Made by a program: the position numbers and the translations under genes. A DNA stretch of 64,000 bases, taken from Blastopirellula retiformator. Lineage in GTDB: Bacteria; Planctomycetota; Planctomycetia; Pirellulales; Pirellulaceae. The notes beneath the pieces were generated by a model that saw only the letters and a program-made list of their open reading frames with translations, searched no databases and had not been told where the DNA came from. This document shows positions 1 through 8,756 of this stretch, piece after piece (within the stretch, counting starts at the first letter, position 1; each line of letters opens with the position of its first letter). Location: assembly GCF_007859755.1 (NCBI RefSeq), contig NZ_SJPF01000007.1:21691-85690 (forward strand), written 5' to 3'.

Positions 1-2
1 CG

Positions 3-323
3 AACATGCCGTTCGCTCCGGCCGAAATTATTTCGATCTTGTACTCGTACCGCTGGACGGTCGAAATCTTCTTCCGCTTCTACAAGCAACTGATGGGGGG
101 CGCGCACCTGATCAGTCACAGCAAAAATGGGATCGAGATTCAGGTTTACTGCGCGATGATCGCCTGCCTGTTGATCCACCTGTGGATCGGCGGCAAGCCA
201 AGCAAACGGACGTTCGAGATGATCGGTTACTACTTCACCGGCCTGGCCAACGAAGCGGAGATGCTGGCCCACATCGCCAAGATCCGGAAGCAAGCCGCCA
301 CGACTGCGAAGAAAAAATCGTAG
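3..323 (+). CDS. IS4-family transposase, C-terminal part (cut by window edge)
   Basis: This is the tail of a DDE transposase. The frame is open to the left edge, so the true start lies outside. The visible part carries the IS4 signature Y-x2-R-x3-E-x6-K within YSYRWTVEIFFRFYK, followed by a hydrophobic YCAMIACLLIHLW helix and a basic C-terminus (TTAKKKS). The Glu of this motif is the third catalytic acidic residue of the family. The protein would cut and paste its own insertion sequence. A dispersed hairpin repeat starts about 150 bp downstream; whether the two are related cannot be told here. Nothing recognisable was seen between 324 and 476. Confidence 0.85.
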   Translation, partial: NMPFAPAEIISILYSYRWTVEIFFRFYKQLMGGAHLISHSKNGIEIQVYCAMIACLLIHLWIGGKPSKRTFEMIGYYFTGLANEAEMLAHIAKIRKQAATTAKKKS

Positions 324-476
324 CAGGCAGTAAGGAGTCCGCCGTCGAAGCGGTCTCTCGGTTGATGCTGCGCGGATGGAAAATGGAACGGCAGCTTGCA
401 CGGCCTCGCTGGTCGACGAAAATGCGTGAAGAGGTCGCGGCGGCGCCGAGCTAGTGCCTGGCGAATCGCCGTGCCG

Positions 477-623
477 AACAGTATTGCCATCGTGGCATTT
501 TCCAACCTCGCCAGGCTCAGAGCATAGCTCTTCGCGGCTCGCAAATTAACGACTTACGTCGCTATTTTGGGATCGCATCCCTGCGATCACGCAGTCCGTC
601 GAGAAAATCAACGAACTGTTAGC
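477..623 (+). repeat. Multi-hairpin dispersed repeat, copy 1
   Basis: First of five related elements (others at 23435, 26893, 57348, 61323). It contains the shared core TTTTCCAACCTCGCCAGGCT, the GCTATTTTGGGATCGCATCC segment, and the closing GCAGTCCGTCGAGAAAATCA. The left end is degraded compared with the full copies. It lies between the IS4 transposase and the 3' end of the minus-strand permease, whose stop is about 70 bp away. Orientation is given so that the element reads from its GCTGCCTGTTG-type end. Confidence 0.8.
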
Positions 624-691
624 GACCGGCCACCAAGCGACAGCAGTACCGGCGTCTCTGATCACCACCATTAGCAAGCGAACAACGCAAA

Positions 692-2266
692 TTAGGGATC
701 GTTGACGGCGTTGATCGCAGGCGACAAGGGCACAGGTTCCAGGTACGACTTCCGCAACCGCGTATACGATGCCCCGACCTTGCTTGATAGCTCTTTCGCC
801 AACTCCTGATCTTCGTCTTCGACCGCATGCTCCAGGCGTTCCAGGTATTCGCGGAAGACTTGACCTTTGTACTGATGATACGGTTCGACCTCGCCGCTGC
901 GCAGGAACTGACTCACCTCCAGCTTGCGGCTCCAGTCGTCGTAGATCGGAATCCAGTGCTGGGCGACTTCCCAATGGGCCGTTCGGGCGCCGTAGATTAC
1001 TTCGGCGTTGATGGCCCGCATTTCTTCAAAGATCTCGTGCGGCGGCGGATAGTAGAGATAGCAGCCGGCGATACTGGTAATCACCAGCCCGACCAGTGAA
1101 ATCGCCCCCAAAACCGGCCCCGGAATGGTGCGATCAAACTTCTGGGGCGCAGCCGGCGGCGCCGCTCGCAACCAAGACTCCAGCCGCTGCTGCGGATCGG
1201 CCAGCCGTAAACCAATCGCGAACAACAGCGCGACCCCAAACAGCATCACCGCTACCTTCTCGTGCGGGGCGATCTTCTTGGTCAGTTCGGTCCATGTCGC
1301 CGTGATCGGATTCGCTGTGCCGGCAGAGAACGGCCTGCAGTAGCCGTCGAACGCATGCGTATGCCCGGCCGGCTCGACCCCTTGCGGATAGAGCGGCCCG
1401 TCGACGCTGTACGCCAGGCCAACGACGATGCCAATTAGCAAGCCGAACCACGCCGCCGTTCTGCTCCATCCGTACGACTGCGTCATCCACGCGATCAAGC
1501 CAACATTCGCGCCAGCGCCCAGGGCCAACAACGAGAACGCCGCGCCGACCGAATTCCCATGGGCGAACATCGACGCCAACTGCACCATCGCGACCATCGG
1601 CGTCGCATAAGCCGGGATCGCGATCGCAGTCATGAACAAAATCGCCGTCGGATCGTCATGCTCGGCCGATTGCTGCAAACTGCCATACGGCAAGATCGCG
1701 CTCAGCAAGGCGACGCCCAATAGGCCGACGATCACGTATCCCATCGCCGGCCCCGTGACTTGCCGCAATCCAAACGTGGCCGTCGCCAGCAGGCGTCGCC
1801 ACCCTTCTGGGATTTGCTCACTCGCTTCCAGGTCTTCGGTCTCGGCGGTCGGAAAGAATCGATCCCACAGCCAACCGCATCCTGTCACGATCACCAGCGA
1901 GCAAAACGAGAACGTGATGATCACCAGCGGGTCAGAAAGCGTCAGTCCGTACAGCACCGAGATCGGATTGAACAGCGGCGCCGTCAGCGCGAACGCCAGG
2001 ATCGTTCCGCCAGAGAGCTTCGCACGGCGGAGCTCCATCGCCACCGGAATCACTCCCAACGAGCATACCGGCAGCAACATTCCGATCAGCCATGCCGCGA
2101 AGAGCGACTTCATGCCCGATCCGCCAAACAACCGCCGCGTGCCGGCCGGGCCAAGCCAAACGCGAAAGATCGCCGCCACCAGAATCCCGATCATGATCGT
2201 CGGAATCGCGGCCACGCCCGCCTGGCAAAACCGCAGGATCGCGCCCCAGAAGAGAAGTTGGATCAT
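692..2266 (-). CDS. YraQ/ArsP-type permease (DUF318) with C-terminal soluble extension
   Basis: Polytopic inner-membrane protein of 524 residues resembling the DUF318/UPF0718 (ArsP_1) permease family; relatives include organoarsenical exporters, but most substrates are unknown. Hydrophobic segments fill residues 1-390, including the typical early stretch GMLLPVCSLGVIPVAMELRR and the FALTAPLFNPISVLYG helix with its Asn-Pro. A last membrane helix near 395-415 is followed by about 110 soluble residues rich in charged and aromatic positions (YYPPPHEIFEEMRAI onward), which many family members lack. The start overlaps the stop of the upstream lipoprotein gene by 4 bases (ATGA), implying translational coupling. 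Substrate is not predictable; a metal or metalloid is a guess from the family. Confidence 0.8.
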   Translation of the reverse strand: MIQLLFWGAILRFCQAGVAAIPTIMIGILVAAIFRVWLGPAGTRRLFGGSGMKSLFAAWLIGMLLPVCSLGVIPVAMELRRAKLSGGTILAFALTAPLFNPISVLYGLTLSDPLVIITFSFCSLVIVTGCGWLWDRFFPTAETEDLEASEQIPEGWRRLLATATFGLRQVTGPAMGYVIVGLLGVALLSAILPYGSLQQSAEHDDPTAILFMTAIAIPAYATPMVAMVQLASMFAHGNSVGAAFSLLALGAGANVGLIAWMTQSYGWSRTAAWFGLLIGIVVGLAYSVDGPLYPQGVEPAGHTHAFDGYCRPFSAGTANPITATWTELTKKIAPHEKVAVMLFGVALLFAIGLRLADPQQRLESWLRAAPPAAPQKFDRTIPGPVLGAISLVGLVITSIAGCYLYYPPPHEIFEEMRAINAEVIYGARTAHWEVAQHWIPIYDDWSRKLEVSQFLRSGEVEPYHQYKGQVFREYLERLEHAVEDEDQELAKELSSKVGASYTRLRKSYLEPVPLSPAINAVNDP

Positions 2267-2778
2267 GTCTCGTTTTCCTTTTCTTCATCCGGCAAAAGAT
2301 CGCCCAACTGCTGAATCTCGGCTTGTTGTCGCTGAATTGTCGCGGCGTGCTGCTCCAAGCCGGGCAATGTTTCGGCGATTCGAGCACAGAACGTCGTCCG
2401 ATCTTGGCCGGTATCGGCTTGCTGCGAACTCCACCGCACCGCTTCGCTGCGCAGCGACGCGGTGGCGGCGAACATCTCGTTCCAATCGTCACGACTCAAG
2501 TCGGTATCGGCCGCCAATTCCGGCAACCAACGAACCAGATCGGCCGCCTCGCGGACGACGTCGCCGTCCGGATGCGCCGATGCGATCAGCCTCTTTTCGC
2601 TCGCCGCGACCTCAATCGCCCGCAAACGCTGGACCGCCCCGACAAACCCGTTGGGATAGTGAGGCGGATCGCGATGCTCGGCATGTTCTTCCGTCTGGGC
2701 GCCGCAACCGGCGGCCAACAGCGCGGCGCACGCCACGGTCAGAGACCAGACAATCGATCGGGATAGGCACATTCGCAC
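2263..2778 (-). CDS. Small lipoprotein, coupled to the permease
   Basis: 171-residue protein with a lipoprotein signal: hydrophobic residues 9-21, then lipobox LAAGC with Cys25, followed by a short acidic/His region (TEEHAEHRDPPHY). The rest is predicted mostly helical and polar (repeated Gln/Glu/Ala toward the end), with no catalytic motif that I recognise. It lies 14 bp after the MoxR gene and its stop overlaps the permease start, so it links the MoxR operon to the permease. Its likely place is the periplasmic face of the membrane as an accessory of the permease; function is otherwise unknown. Confidence 0.7.
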   Translation of the reverse strand: MRMCLSRSIVWSLTVACAALLAAGCGAQTEEHAEHRDPPHYPNGFVGAVQRLRAIEVAASEKRLIASAHPDGDVVREAADLVRWLPELAADTDLSRDDWNEMFAATASLRSEAVRWSSQQADTGQDRTTFCARIAETLPGLEQHAATIQRQQAEIQQLGDLLPDEEKENET

Positions 2779-2792
2779 AAACTCCTTCCAGA

Positions 2793-3770
2793 CTATTTTG
2801 AAACCGGGACGCTGACGTCGCTAAGGATCGCTTCGATCGTCGCTCGCGGCGATTCGTAGTCTCCGGCCAACCGCACCTGCAGCACCGGCAGCGCAATCTC
2901 TTGCACGTCATCCGGGGTCACGAAATCACGCCCGTGCAAGTGAGCCCGAGCTTGGGCGACTCGCTGCAGCGTCAATAGACCACGCGGGCTTAGCCCCAGC
3001 GTGATGTCGCGGTGATTTCGCGTTGCGGACGCTAGATCGACCAGGTAGCGGCAAACGTTCTCTTCCACATGCACTGATGCGACGTGATCCTGCAGTTCTT
3101 GCAGCGAATGAGGAGTCAGAATCGGCTCGATGTTCTTTTTGGCGCGGTTACCGCGGCCAATGTTCTCGGCCAGCATTTCTAGCTCGCTGCCCGGGTCGGG
3201 ATAGCCAACCGTCAGCTTCATGGCGAAACGATCGAGCTGAGCTTCCGGCAGCGGATAGGCGCCATGACTGTCGACCGGGTTTTGCGTAGCGATCACAAAA
3301 AACGACTCGGTCAGGCGATGCGTCGACTTGTCGATCGTCACCTGCCGTTCGGCCATCGCCTCGAAGAGCGCACTTTGGGTGCGCGGCGTCGTCCGATTGA
3401 TCTCGTCCGCCAACAGCACGTCGGAAAAAACGGGCCCTTCGACAAACTCAAACTCGCGCGTCTGTTGATTGAACATCGAAAACCCGGTTACGTCGGTCGG
3501 CAGCAAGTCGGGCGTACACTGCACCCGGGCAAACCGTCCCCCGACAGCGCCCGCCAGCGCTTTGGCGAGGGTCGTCTTGCCGAGCCCCGGCAAGTCTTCT
3601 AGCAGCAGATGCCCCCGCGCCAGCAGACAGGCGATCACCAGTTCGACGACGTCGCTTTTCCCTTTCAGCGTCGAGTTCAAGGCGTCTCTCAAGCCGTCGA
3701 TAAACGGCTGAAACTTGCACGTCGAGGGAGTATCGGAGTCATGTTGATGTTGCGAAGCGAGAACATGCAT
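2793..3770 (-). CDS. MoxR-family AAA+ ATPase
   Basis: AAA+ chaperone-like ATPase of 325 residues. Walker A is LEDLPGLGKTT (about residues 57-67), Walker B is DVLLADEINR (about 117-126), and sensor-type motifs FFVIATQNP and LPEAQLDRF follow, all diagnostic of MoxR. The open frame extends upstream to 4022, but that extension is Arg-rich and overlaps the preceding gene, so the Met of MHVLASQ at 3770 is chosen. MoxR proteins typically act with DUF58/VWA proteins in maturing membrane or periplasmic complexes, and the genes just upstream are a DUF58 protein and a transglutaminase-like membrane protein, the classic trio. Confidence 0.92.
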   Translation of the reverse strand: MHVLASQHQHDSDTPSTCKFQPFIDGLRDALNSTLKGKSDVVELVIACLLARGHLLLEDLPGLGKTTLAKALAGAVGGRFARVQCTPDLLPTDVTGFSMFNQQTREFEFVEGPVFSDVLLADEINRTTPRTQSALFEAMAERQVTIDKSTHRLTESFFVIATQNPVDSHGAYPLPEAQLDRFAMKLTVGYPDPGSELEMLAENIGRGNRAKKNIEPILTPHSLQELQDHVASVHVEENVCRYLVDLASATRNHRDITLGLSPRGLLTLQRVAQARAHLHGRDFVTPDDVQEIALPVLQVRLAGDYESPRATIEAILSDVSVPVSK

Positions 3771-3802
3771 GGTTCGGTTCGGTTTTCGATTGAGTGATTG
3801 AA

Positions 3803-6091
3803 CTAAGGAAGTGTGTGGGAACGACGGCTCAACTTCGAAGCGAATCGCCGCAGCGAGTCGACCTCGCTCTTGGCGACCGGGCAAGTCGATCCGCCGCCAT
3901 ACAGCGCCCAACTGCAGAGCGCGATCGCCTGGCGGCGGAGCGTCTCTTCGCCGGCGACGATCGTTTTTTGCGAAAGCCACGACTGTAGCGTGGCGCCTTT
4001 GGGCCGCTGCGGGCCAAGCCACTTCTCGCGGACCTGGATGACGTAGAGCGTATGCAAGACGCGGCGCCGCTCGTCACACAGCGCCGTCCAAAAGTCAGCG
4101 ACGCGGGCCGCGCCGTCAAATAGCAACCCCCGCAACAGCCAACCGGCCACCAAGAGCATTGCCGACAGCGTCAGCGTCCATTTCTGCGACCAGCACCACA
4201 ACAATCCGCTCCAGATCGCTTCGGCGACCAGCGTCTTGAAATCGCGCGGCGGGGCCAGCGTTTCGTAGCCGGGACTTGGATCGACCGTATGCCAGTTGAC
4301 GCCATCGCTCACTTCGAGCCAAAAGTGAGCGTCTTGGGTGTAGATGGGAGTCTGGCCACTCGCCGCGACAAAGCGATCGGGTGACGCGTAAAAGCCGCTC
4401 ACGATTCGGACCGAGTACCCCAACTCTCGCAACAGCAGCGCGGCCGACGCGGCGAATAAGTAGTCAGGCCCTCGTTTCGTTTTTAAGAGAAACTGTTCGA
4501 TCGCGTCTTCTTCAAACTCTACGTCGGCGACGCGCTGCAACTCAAAGTCGCTGCGCAGCTTGTCGACAACGGACGTTATCGCCTCCCAACCAGGCGTGTT
4601 CTCCGCCGTCCAAATCTCGGCCAATTCTCTTATTCGCGTTGAAGAATCCTCAGGCGGGGCCTGCCTAGAACCAGCGAACTTGCGGCTATAGCGGTCGCTT
4701 CGCAGCGTCTCATCCGCTACCAGGAAGAAGCGTTGCCGCATGACGGTTGACGACGGCACGCGAGCAGCGTCGAGCCGGAGTACCCCATCGTCGGTCCACC
4801 GGAAAAAGTCGGGGCGATCGACATCGGGAATATGAAGCTGTGAGAAATGGCTGGGCGATGGGATGCGGGGCGAATTCAAGTTGATGAACTTCAGCATCGA
4901 CTCTTCGACATAGGCGACGTCCGAATCGTTCACCAGACAAGGGAGATCGATCCACGGCTTTCCATCAATGTCCGAAAGCAACAGCAGGGAGTCCGTTCCA
5001 TCGGCGGCCTCGATCAGTTGGTTCCCCTCGATGCGGTCGTAGATGTTCGTCCGCAGATGCTGCGGAACCCGCCCTTTGACGTATAGCAACGCATGCGTCG
5101 TGCGATCTTCCATTTGCCGCCGCTGCTGATTCGCCCGTTTGCGGACCAGGCTAAACTCCTTGCCCGACTGCTCGCTGCGCGCAACCTTTTGATGTCGGTG
5201 CTGCAGGCGATCAGGCGCCAGCGCCACGGCCCGCTGTCGCTCCTTCTTTTTGTTCGATTTGACCGGCACGTCGTAGGTGTCGTTGAAGACGTCGTACAGG
5301 CTCGGCATCTGCGACTCGAGAAAGACCTCGCTTTCGGTCGGGCCAAAGCTCATCGCATCTTCCGTCCCTGCGACCAGGTCGTTCCCATCGCCGACGCCAG
5401 AGTGAGCCGCCTCGCTGTCGTATTGGTTGCCGCCGGAACTCGGCATGAATCCCGAGAGGGCGATCGCCGCCTGATCGCGATCGACCAGGCAGAAGAGCGT
5501 TAGCGCGAAAAGAAGCGCCAAACCGGTCGCCGCCAGCCCGGCGGTCTTCGGGACCGTCCTTTCGGCCGAACTGGGCAGACTCCCTTGAATCCGATCCCAG
5601 TAGTCTCCAATGAGCCACCACAGGCCGATCATCGCGTAGACGGCGCAAACGGCCGTGATCGAAGCATGAATCTCGAAGATGAACGCAAAACAGGTCAATA
5701 CGAAACTGAGCCCGAGCGACAATCGCAAACAGGCGGGAAAATAGGCCAACACGGCCGCGGCGATCATCAGGTTGCGTAAAGCCAAAGAGGTTTGCAGCTC
5801 CATCGTTTTCCCGAGCGCCGGGGCGAAACCCGCCAGCGCCGCTTCGATCACCAAATGCAACAGCAGCGCCCCCACCAACAAGATCACGGCGCCGGCGGTC
5901 GGTTGCGTTTGCTGGGGATCGGCGTTCGCAATGATCACGCGACCGGCAAGCAGCGAGACGATCAGCACGACGGCGACCTCCAGCCAATCCCACCACGTCC
6001 CAAGCGCGCCGCGGTGCAAGGAAAGCTGCAGCGCGACCGTCGCCAGCGTCACCAAGATAGCGTTCAGTCGAATCAAAAACGGGTTACCCAT
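3803..6091 (-). CDS. TgpA-like membrane protein with transglutaminase-like domain lacking its catalytic Cys
   Basis: 762-residue protein. Six or so membrane helices occupy residues 1-200, a long extracytoplasmic region follows, a transglutaminase-like fold lies at about 480-650, one more membrane helix at about 635-655, and a DUF4129-like cytoplasmic tail ends the protein. The His (DAHFWLEV) and Asp (TVDPSPG) of the catalytic triad are present. At the position where active members have the nucleophile (G-Y-C-E-H-F-A) this one reads G-P-D-Y-L-F-A, so the Cys is Asp. It may bind rather than modify its substrate. It overlaps the DUF58 gene by 8 bases and is followed 32 bp later by moxR, so the three are co-transcribed. 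Confidence 0.85.
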   Translation of the reverse strand: MGNPFLIRLNAILVTLATVALQLSLHRGALGTWWDWLEVAVVLIVSLLAGRVIIANADPQQTQPTAGAVILLVGALLLHLVIEAALAGFAPALGKTMELQTSLALRNLMIAAAVLAYFPACLRLSLGLSFVLTCFAFIFEIHASITAVCAVYAMIGLWWLIGDYWDRIQGSLPSSAERTVPKTAGLAATGLALLFALTLFCLVDRDQAAIALSGFMPSSGGNQYDSEAAHSGVGDGNDLVAGTEDAMSFGPTESEVFLESQMPSLYDVFNDTYDVPVKSNKKKERQRAVALAPDRLQHRHQKVARSEQSGKEFSLVRKRANQQRRQMEDRTTHALLYVKGRVPQHLRTNIYDRIEGNQLIEAADGTDSLLLLSDIDGKPWIDLPCLVNDSDVAYVEESMLKFINLNSPRIPSPSHFSQLHIPDVDRPDFFRWTDDGVLRLDAARVPSSTVMRQRFFLVADETLRSDRYSRKFAGSRQAPPEDSSTRIRELAEIWTAENTPGWEAITSVVDKLRSDFELQRVADVEFEEDAIEQFLLKTKRGPDYLFAASAALLLRELGYSVRIVSGFYASPDRFVAASGQTPIYTQDAHFWLEVSDGVNWHTVDPSPGYETLAPPRDFKTLVAEAIWSGLLWCWSQKWTLTLSAMLLVAGWLLRGLLFDGAARVADFWTALCDERRRVLHTLYVIQVREKWLGPQRPKGATLQSWLSQKTIVAGEETLRRQAIALCSWALYGGGSTCPVAKSEVDSLRRFASKLSRRSHTLP

Positions 6092-7322
6092 CTTGCAGCC
6101 CCTTCTTTCGACGGCGATTCCAAACTTCTTGAAACTTCGCCCCGCTCACCTCGCGGGCGTCCAGTTCGATCCAGTTCCCCTTTGGTTCCGCTCGCGCGTC
6201 GCTCTCCTCGTTCGTTCGCAGCACGATGGCGCGGCTTTCTCTCGGCGTTGACGGCGCCAGGTCGGTGCGCACGCCGATCACGAGCCCGTTCGCAGAGACG
6301 GCGGTTGGCGTCGCGGCGCTTGGCGTCAATTGCGCGGCCGTATCGAGCAGACGGCGCCACGACGCCGGCCTTCCATCCAGCAAGTGCGTCTGTCCGCCCA
6401 GTGCGACATGCACGGTCACGTTTTGTTTGACCAGCGCGGCGGCGACGCTGAGGCCAATCCGCAGACTCCACTCCAACGTTGCGTCGCGGCCCACGCCCCG
6501 ATGCTGCGATTGGCTTGAGTCGATCACGACGGTGACCGCCGTCTGCGCCGCTTCTTGACGCTCGCTTACGATCAGGCGATCGCATCGGGCCGTCTGCGCC
6601 CAGTGGACGTTGCGGAGCGAATCCCCTAGCCGATACGGCCGGGCGCCGGTGCGGTCGCCATGATCGCCGCTGCGAGTATCGCTGGCGCCCAGCAATTGCC
6701 GGCAGTTGCCCGACGGCAACTCGAGCGAAGTCAGCGGGAACACCCGGGGCCAGACGATCAGCGACTGCGCCACCTGCGTTGGGCGACTCGCCTTCCACAG
6801 CCCAAACGGAAACTCGGTGGCGATCGACGGGGGCGTCGTGGGATAGACGCCGCGAACCATCGGCCGATACGTGAACGAAAAGCGGCAGGTCGTCCAGCCT
6901 GGGATCCGGGCCAACGAAACGACCGCCTCTCGTTCGCCTTGCTCGCTGTGGAAGAACCCTCGCTCGATCGCCAAACCCCAAACCGGAAAGGGCCAGCGAT
7001 TGACGATCTCGACCTCGACCGCCACTTCTTCCTCTTCTTCACATCGCTGGCGCGGAAAGCGGAGCGAACAGCCAACTCCCCGCAGGCCGATCCAGGGCCA
7101 ACAGATGCCGATCGCCAGCACCCCAGCGATCGCGCCAAAGATGACGAAGCTTTGCGGCGTAACGAACCAACCCAGCACCAGCGAGACGACCGCCGCAGCG
7201 ATCAAGACGCCAAATGGCGTTCTTAACCAGTAGACGTAGCGGTTCGCCCACGGCGTGTAGTCGCGGGTCAGCAATTGGCGCAGCCCCAGCGGTGCGCCGT
7301 CCAACTTTCGGATCGGTGGCAT
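6084..7322 (-). CDS. DUF58 domain protein
   Basis: 412-residue protein with two N-terminal membrane helices (around residues 35-80 from the MPPIRKLDG start), a beta-rich middle, and the DUF58 core with its characteristic HWAQTARCDRLIVSERQ-type stretch followed by a VWA-like strand TVVIDSSQSQH. The frame continues 30 codons upstream, but Met at 7322 starts just before the conserved region. DUF58 proteins pair with MoxR ATPases and transglutaminase-like proteins in many bacteria and are thought to help assemble envelope proteins. It is the first gene of the five-gene operon that continues to the permease at 692. Confidence 0.88.
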   Translation of the reverse strand: MPPIRKLDGAPLGLRQLLTRDYTPWANRYVYWLRTPFGVLIAAAVVSLVLGWFVTPQSFVIFGAIAGVLAIGICWPWIGLRGVGCSLRFPRQRCEEEEEVAVEVEIVNRWPFPVWGLAIERGFFHSEQGEREAVVSLARIPGWTTCRFSFTYRPMVRGVYPTTPPSIATEFPFGLWKASRPTQVAQSLIVWPRVFPLTSLELPSGNCRQLLGASDTRSGDHGDRTGARPYRLGDSLRNVHWAQTARCDRLIVSERQEAAQTAVTVVIDSSQSQHRGVGRDATLEWSLRIGLSVAAALVKQNVTVHVALGGQTHLLDGRPASWRRLLDTAAQLTPSAATPTAVSANGLVIGVRTDLAPSTPRESRAIVLRTNEESDARAEPKGNWIELDAREVSGAKFQEVWNRRRKKGLQDG

Positions 7323-7439
7323 GAAGCATCCTTGGAGCGCACGCGCGCAGTCGCTATCGAAGCGGCGGCGGCCAGCGCTATTGCGAAGGAAGAAGGTACC
7401 ATCGCCCGCCAAGCTAGACGGGCGACCACGAATCTCCAG

Positions 7440-7901
7440 CTAGAGAATCGCTGGCGGACCGCGAGAATGCGGCGCTACGGCAATGCGGGGCGACATCGTT
7501 GGCCTGGGGGGCGCCGCAATCGCCTCCATTGCTAGAAACGGCGAGTAAAGAATCGCCCGGGAAACATCGGCTTGTCGCCAACCGCGAAGCAGCCGGCAAA
7601 TCAAGCAATCGCCATCCTCGGCCGCGAGATCTGCGCCGGCGACCTGATCGACATCCTCCTCGACCATCGCCAAGCAAGCATGCGTCCCATGATCATGGCA
7701 AGCGTGCCCGTGGTGGTGGTCGCCGTGGTGACGACAGCCATGGCCGCAACCATGCCCATCATGCGCGGCGCCCGGCAGGGCATGCAACGCCTCTCCCAGT
7801 CCCCCTGCCAAAAGCAGGACGACCAGTTGCAGCAGTGCGACAAATTGCAGACTACTCGAGGACATATTCAACATGCGTGAAAGGAACGTCGATGCTCCCA
7901 T
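7440..7901 (-). CDS. His-rich secreted protein with CxxC, probable metal binder
   Basis: 153 residues from the Met at 7901; earlier in-frame starts add a non-hydrophobic leader and are less likely. A signal peptide (LQFVALLQLVVLLLAGGLGEA) is followed by a very His/Cys/Gly-rich stretch (HDGHGCGHGCRHHGDHHHGH) and later an acidic patch with CLICRLL. Such composition suits zinc, copper or nickel binding outside the cytoplasm. It ends about 120 bp before the DUF58 operon on the same strand. The family is not one I can name; a real gene is likely because the signal peptide and His block are coherent in one frame. Confidence 0.55.
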   Translation of the reverse strand: MGASTFLSRMLNMSSSSLQFVALLQLVVLLLAGGLGEALHALPGAAHDGHGCGHGCRHHGDHHHGHACHDHGTHACLAMVEEDVDQVAGADLAAEDGDCLICRLLRGWRQADVSRAILYSPFLAMEAIAAPPRPTMSPRIAVAPHSRGPPAIL

Positions 7902-8162
7902 TTTGGTCGGCGCCCGCGGATCGTCAATCGACTTCACGCCCTTTTTGCACAATATTTGCAATTTGCAGTCAAACTGCGAAACAAAAGACCTCCTAAACCC
8001 CCGCGGCCCCGCCCTTTTCCGCAATCATCCGGCATGGCCGCCCGCTCGACCTCCATCCCTGGGGTGGAGCAACCGCAAGTTCGCCCCGCCGAGCCCGATT
8101 GGGCTCACAAAATGCCTACAGCTCCTTTGGCGGTCTTTGCAACCCTGCAGAGTGCTAATTCG

Positions 8163-8372
8163 ATGAGCACTGCGACCTTTTCCCGTATCGCCGGCGCCGA
8201 AAATCAAAGCGACTCTCTGATCGACGCCGAATTGGCCGACTTCCTCGACATCCTGCAGCTATTGATCCGCGAGCTGGAGGAAGTGGGCGCGCGGGTGCAG
8301 TATTCCCAAGGCGTGCTAGTCGCCCAGGGCTCCCGCCCTTACGACCTGGTTCTGTCAGCCAGATCGTTCTGA
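8163..8372 (+). CDS. Small hypothetical protein
   Basis: 69 residues, acidic and helical in the middle (LADFLDILQLLIRELEEVGA), with codon choice like the neighbouring genes. The ATG at 8163 starts just before the conserved-looking part; the frame is open further upstream but with a Pro/Arg-rich composition. It overlaps the end of the convergent gene at 8339 by 34 bases. I do not recognise a family. Confidence 0.4.
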   Translation: MSTATFSRIAGAENQSDSLIDAELADFLDILQLLIRELEEVGARVQYSQGVLVAQGSRPYDLVLSARSF

Positions 8373-8647
8373 CCACCCTGGTCGAAGTTGACGACTTGCA
8401 CGTTGGTGATTCGCGGCAGCCCGACACCCGGCGATCTGAGCGTCTCAAAGTCAAACTTCAGCGGCGAAGCGGGATAGCTTGTTCCTCCAGAGAAGACTTC
8501 CGCCTGCGGGCGCAGCGACGGCAGTAAGGGAAACGCCAGCCACGTCGCTATCGGAATCGCCGCCGCCACCACAATCAACGTCAACAAGCCAACCAACATA
8601 GCGTGCATCAATCTCGTGGCGGGGTCATTGGGGGAAGGTCCCGCCAT
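8339..8647 (-). CDS. Small single-pass membrane protein
   Basis: 102 residues from the Met at 8647. One strong membrane helix (MLVGLLTLIVVAAAIPIATW) follows a short polar N-terminus, and a soluble C-terminal half ends the protein. The GTG further upstream at 8728 would place the start inside a terminator hairpin, so it is rejected. It follows the TolC-like gene on the same strand but is separated from it by that terminator. Function is unknown. Confidence 0.45.
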   Translation of the reverse strand: MAGPSPNDPATRLMHAMLVGLLTLIVVAAAIPIATWLAFPLLPSLRPQAEVFSGGTSYPASPLKFDFETLRSPGVGLPRITNVQVVNFDQGGQNDLADRTRS

Positions 8648-8689
8648 TTTGAACGCCGCCGCAAAGCGATGCAAGCCAACCGCAAACAC

Positions 8690-8725
8690 AAGAAACCGCG
8701 GGAGACGGCTCTCCCGCGGTTTCTT
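8690..8725 (-). terminator. Strong hairpin after the TolC-like gene
   Basis: A perfect 16-bp stem with a 4-base loop: left arm AAGAAACCGCGGGAGA, loop CGGC, right arm TCTCCCGCGGTTTCTT. It lies 32 bp past the stop of the TolC-like gene on the minus strand. A-rich/T-rich stem bases flank the GC core, fitting a factor-independent terminator. Confidence 0.85.
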
Positions 8726-8756
8726 CACCGCATCGGTGCAACAAGGAAACCTGCCC

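Noticed and set aside
1632-2801. 389-codon plus-strand frame
   Set aside because: Shadow of the permease and lipoprotein genes; no recognisable domain and Arg/Ser/Pro-rich composition.
8151-8171. Possible CIRCE heat-shock operator
   Set aside because: Only one half-site (GAGTGCTAA) is present; the partner TTAGCACTC at 9-bp distance is missing.
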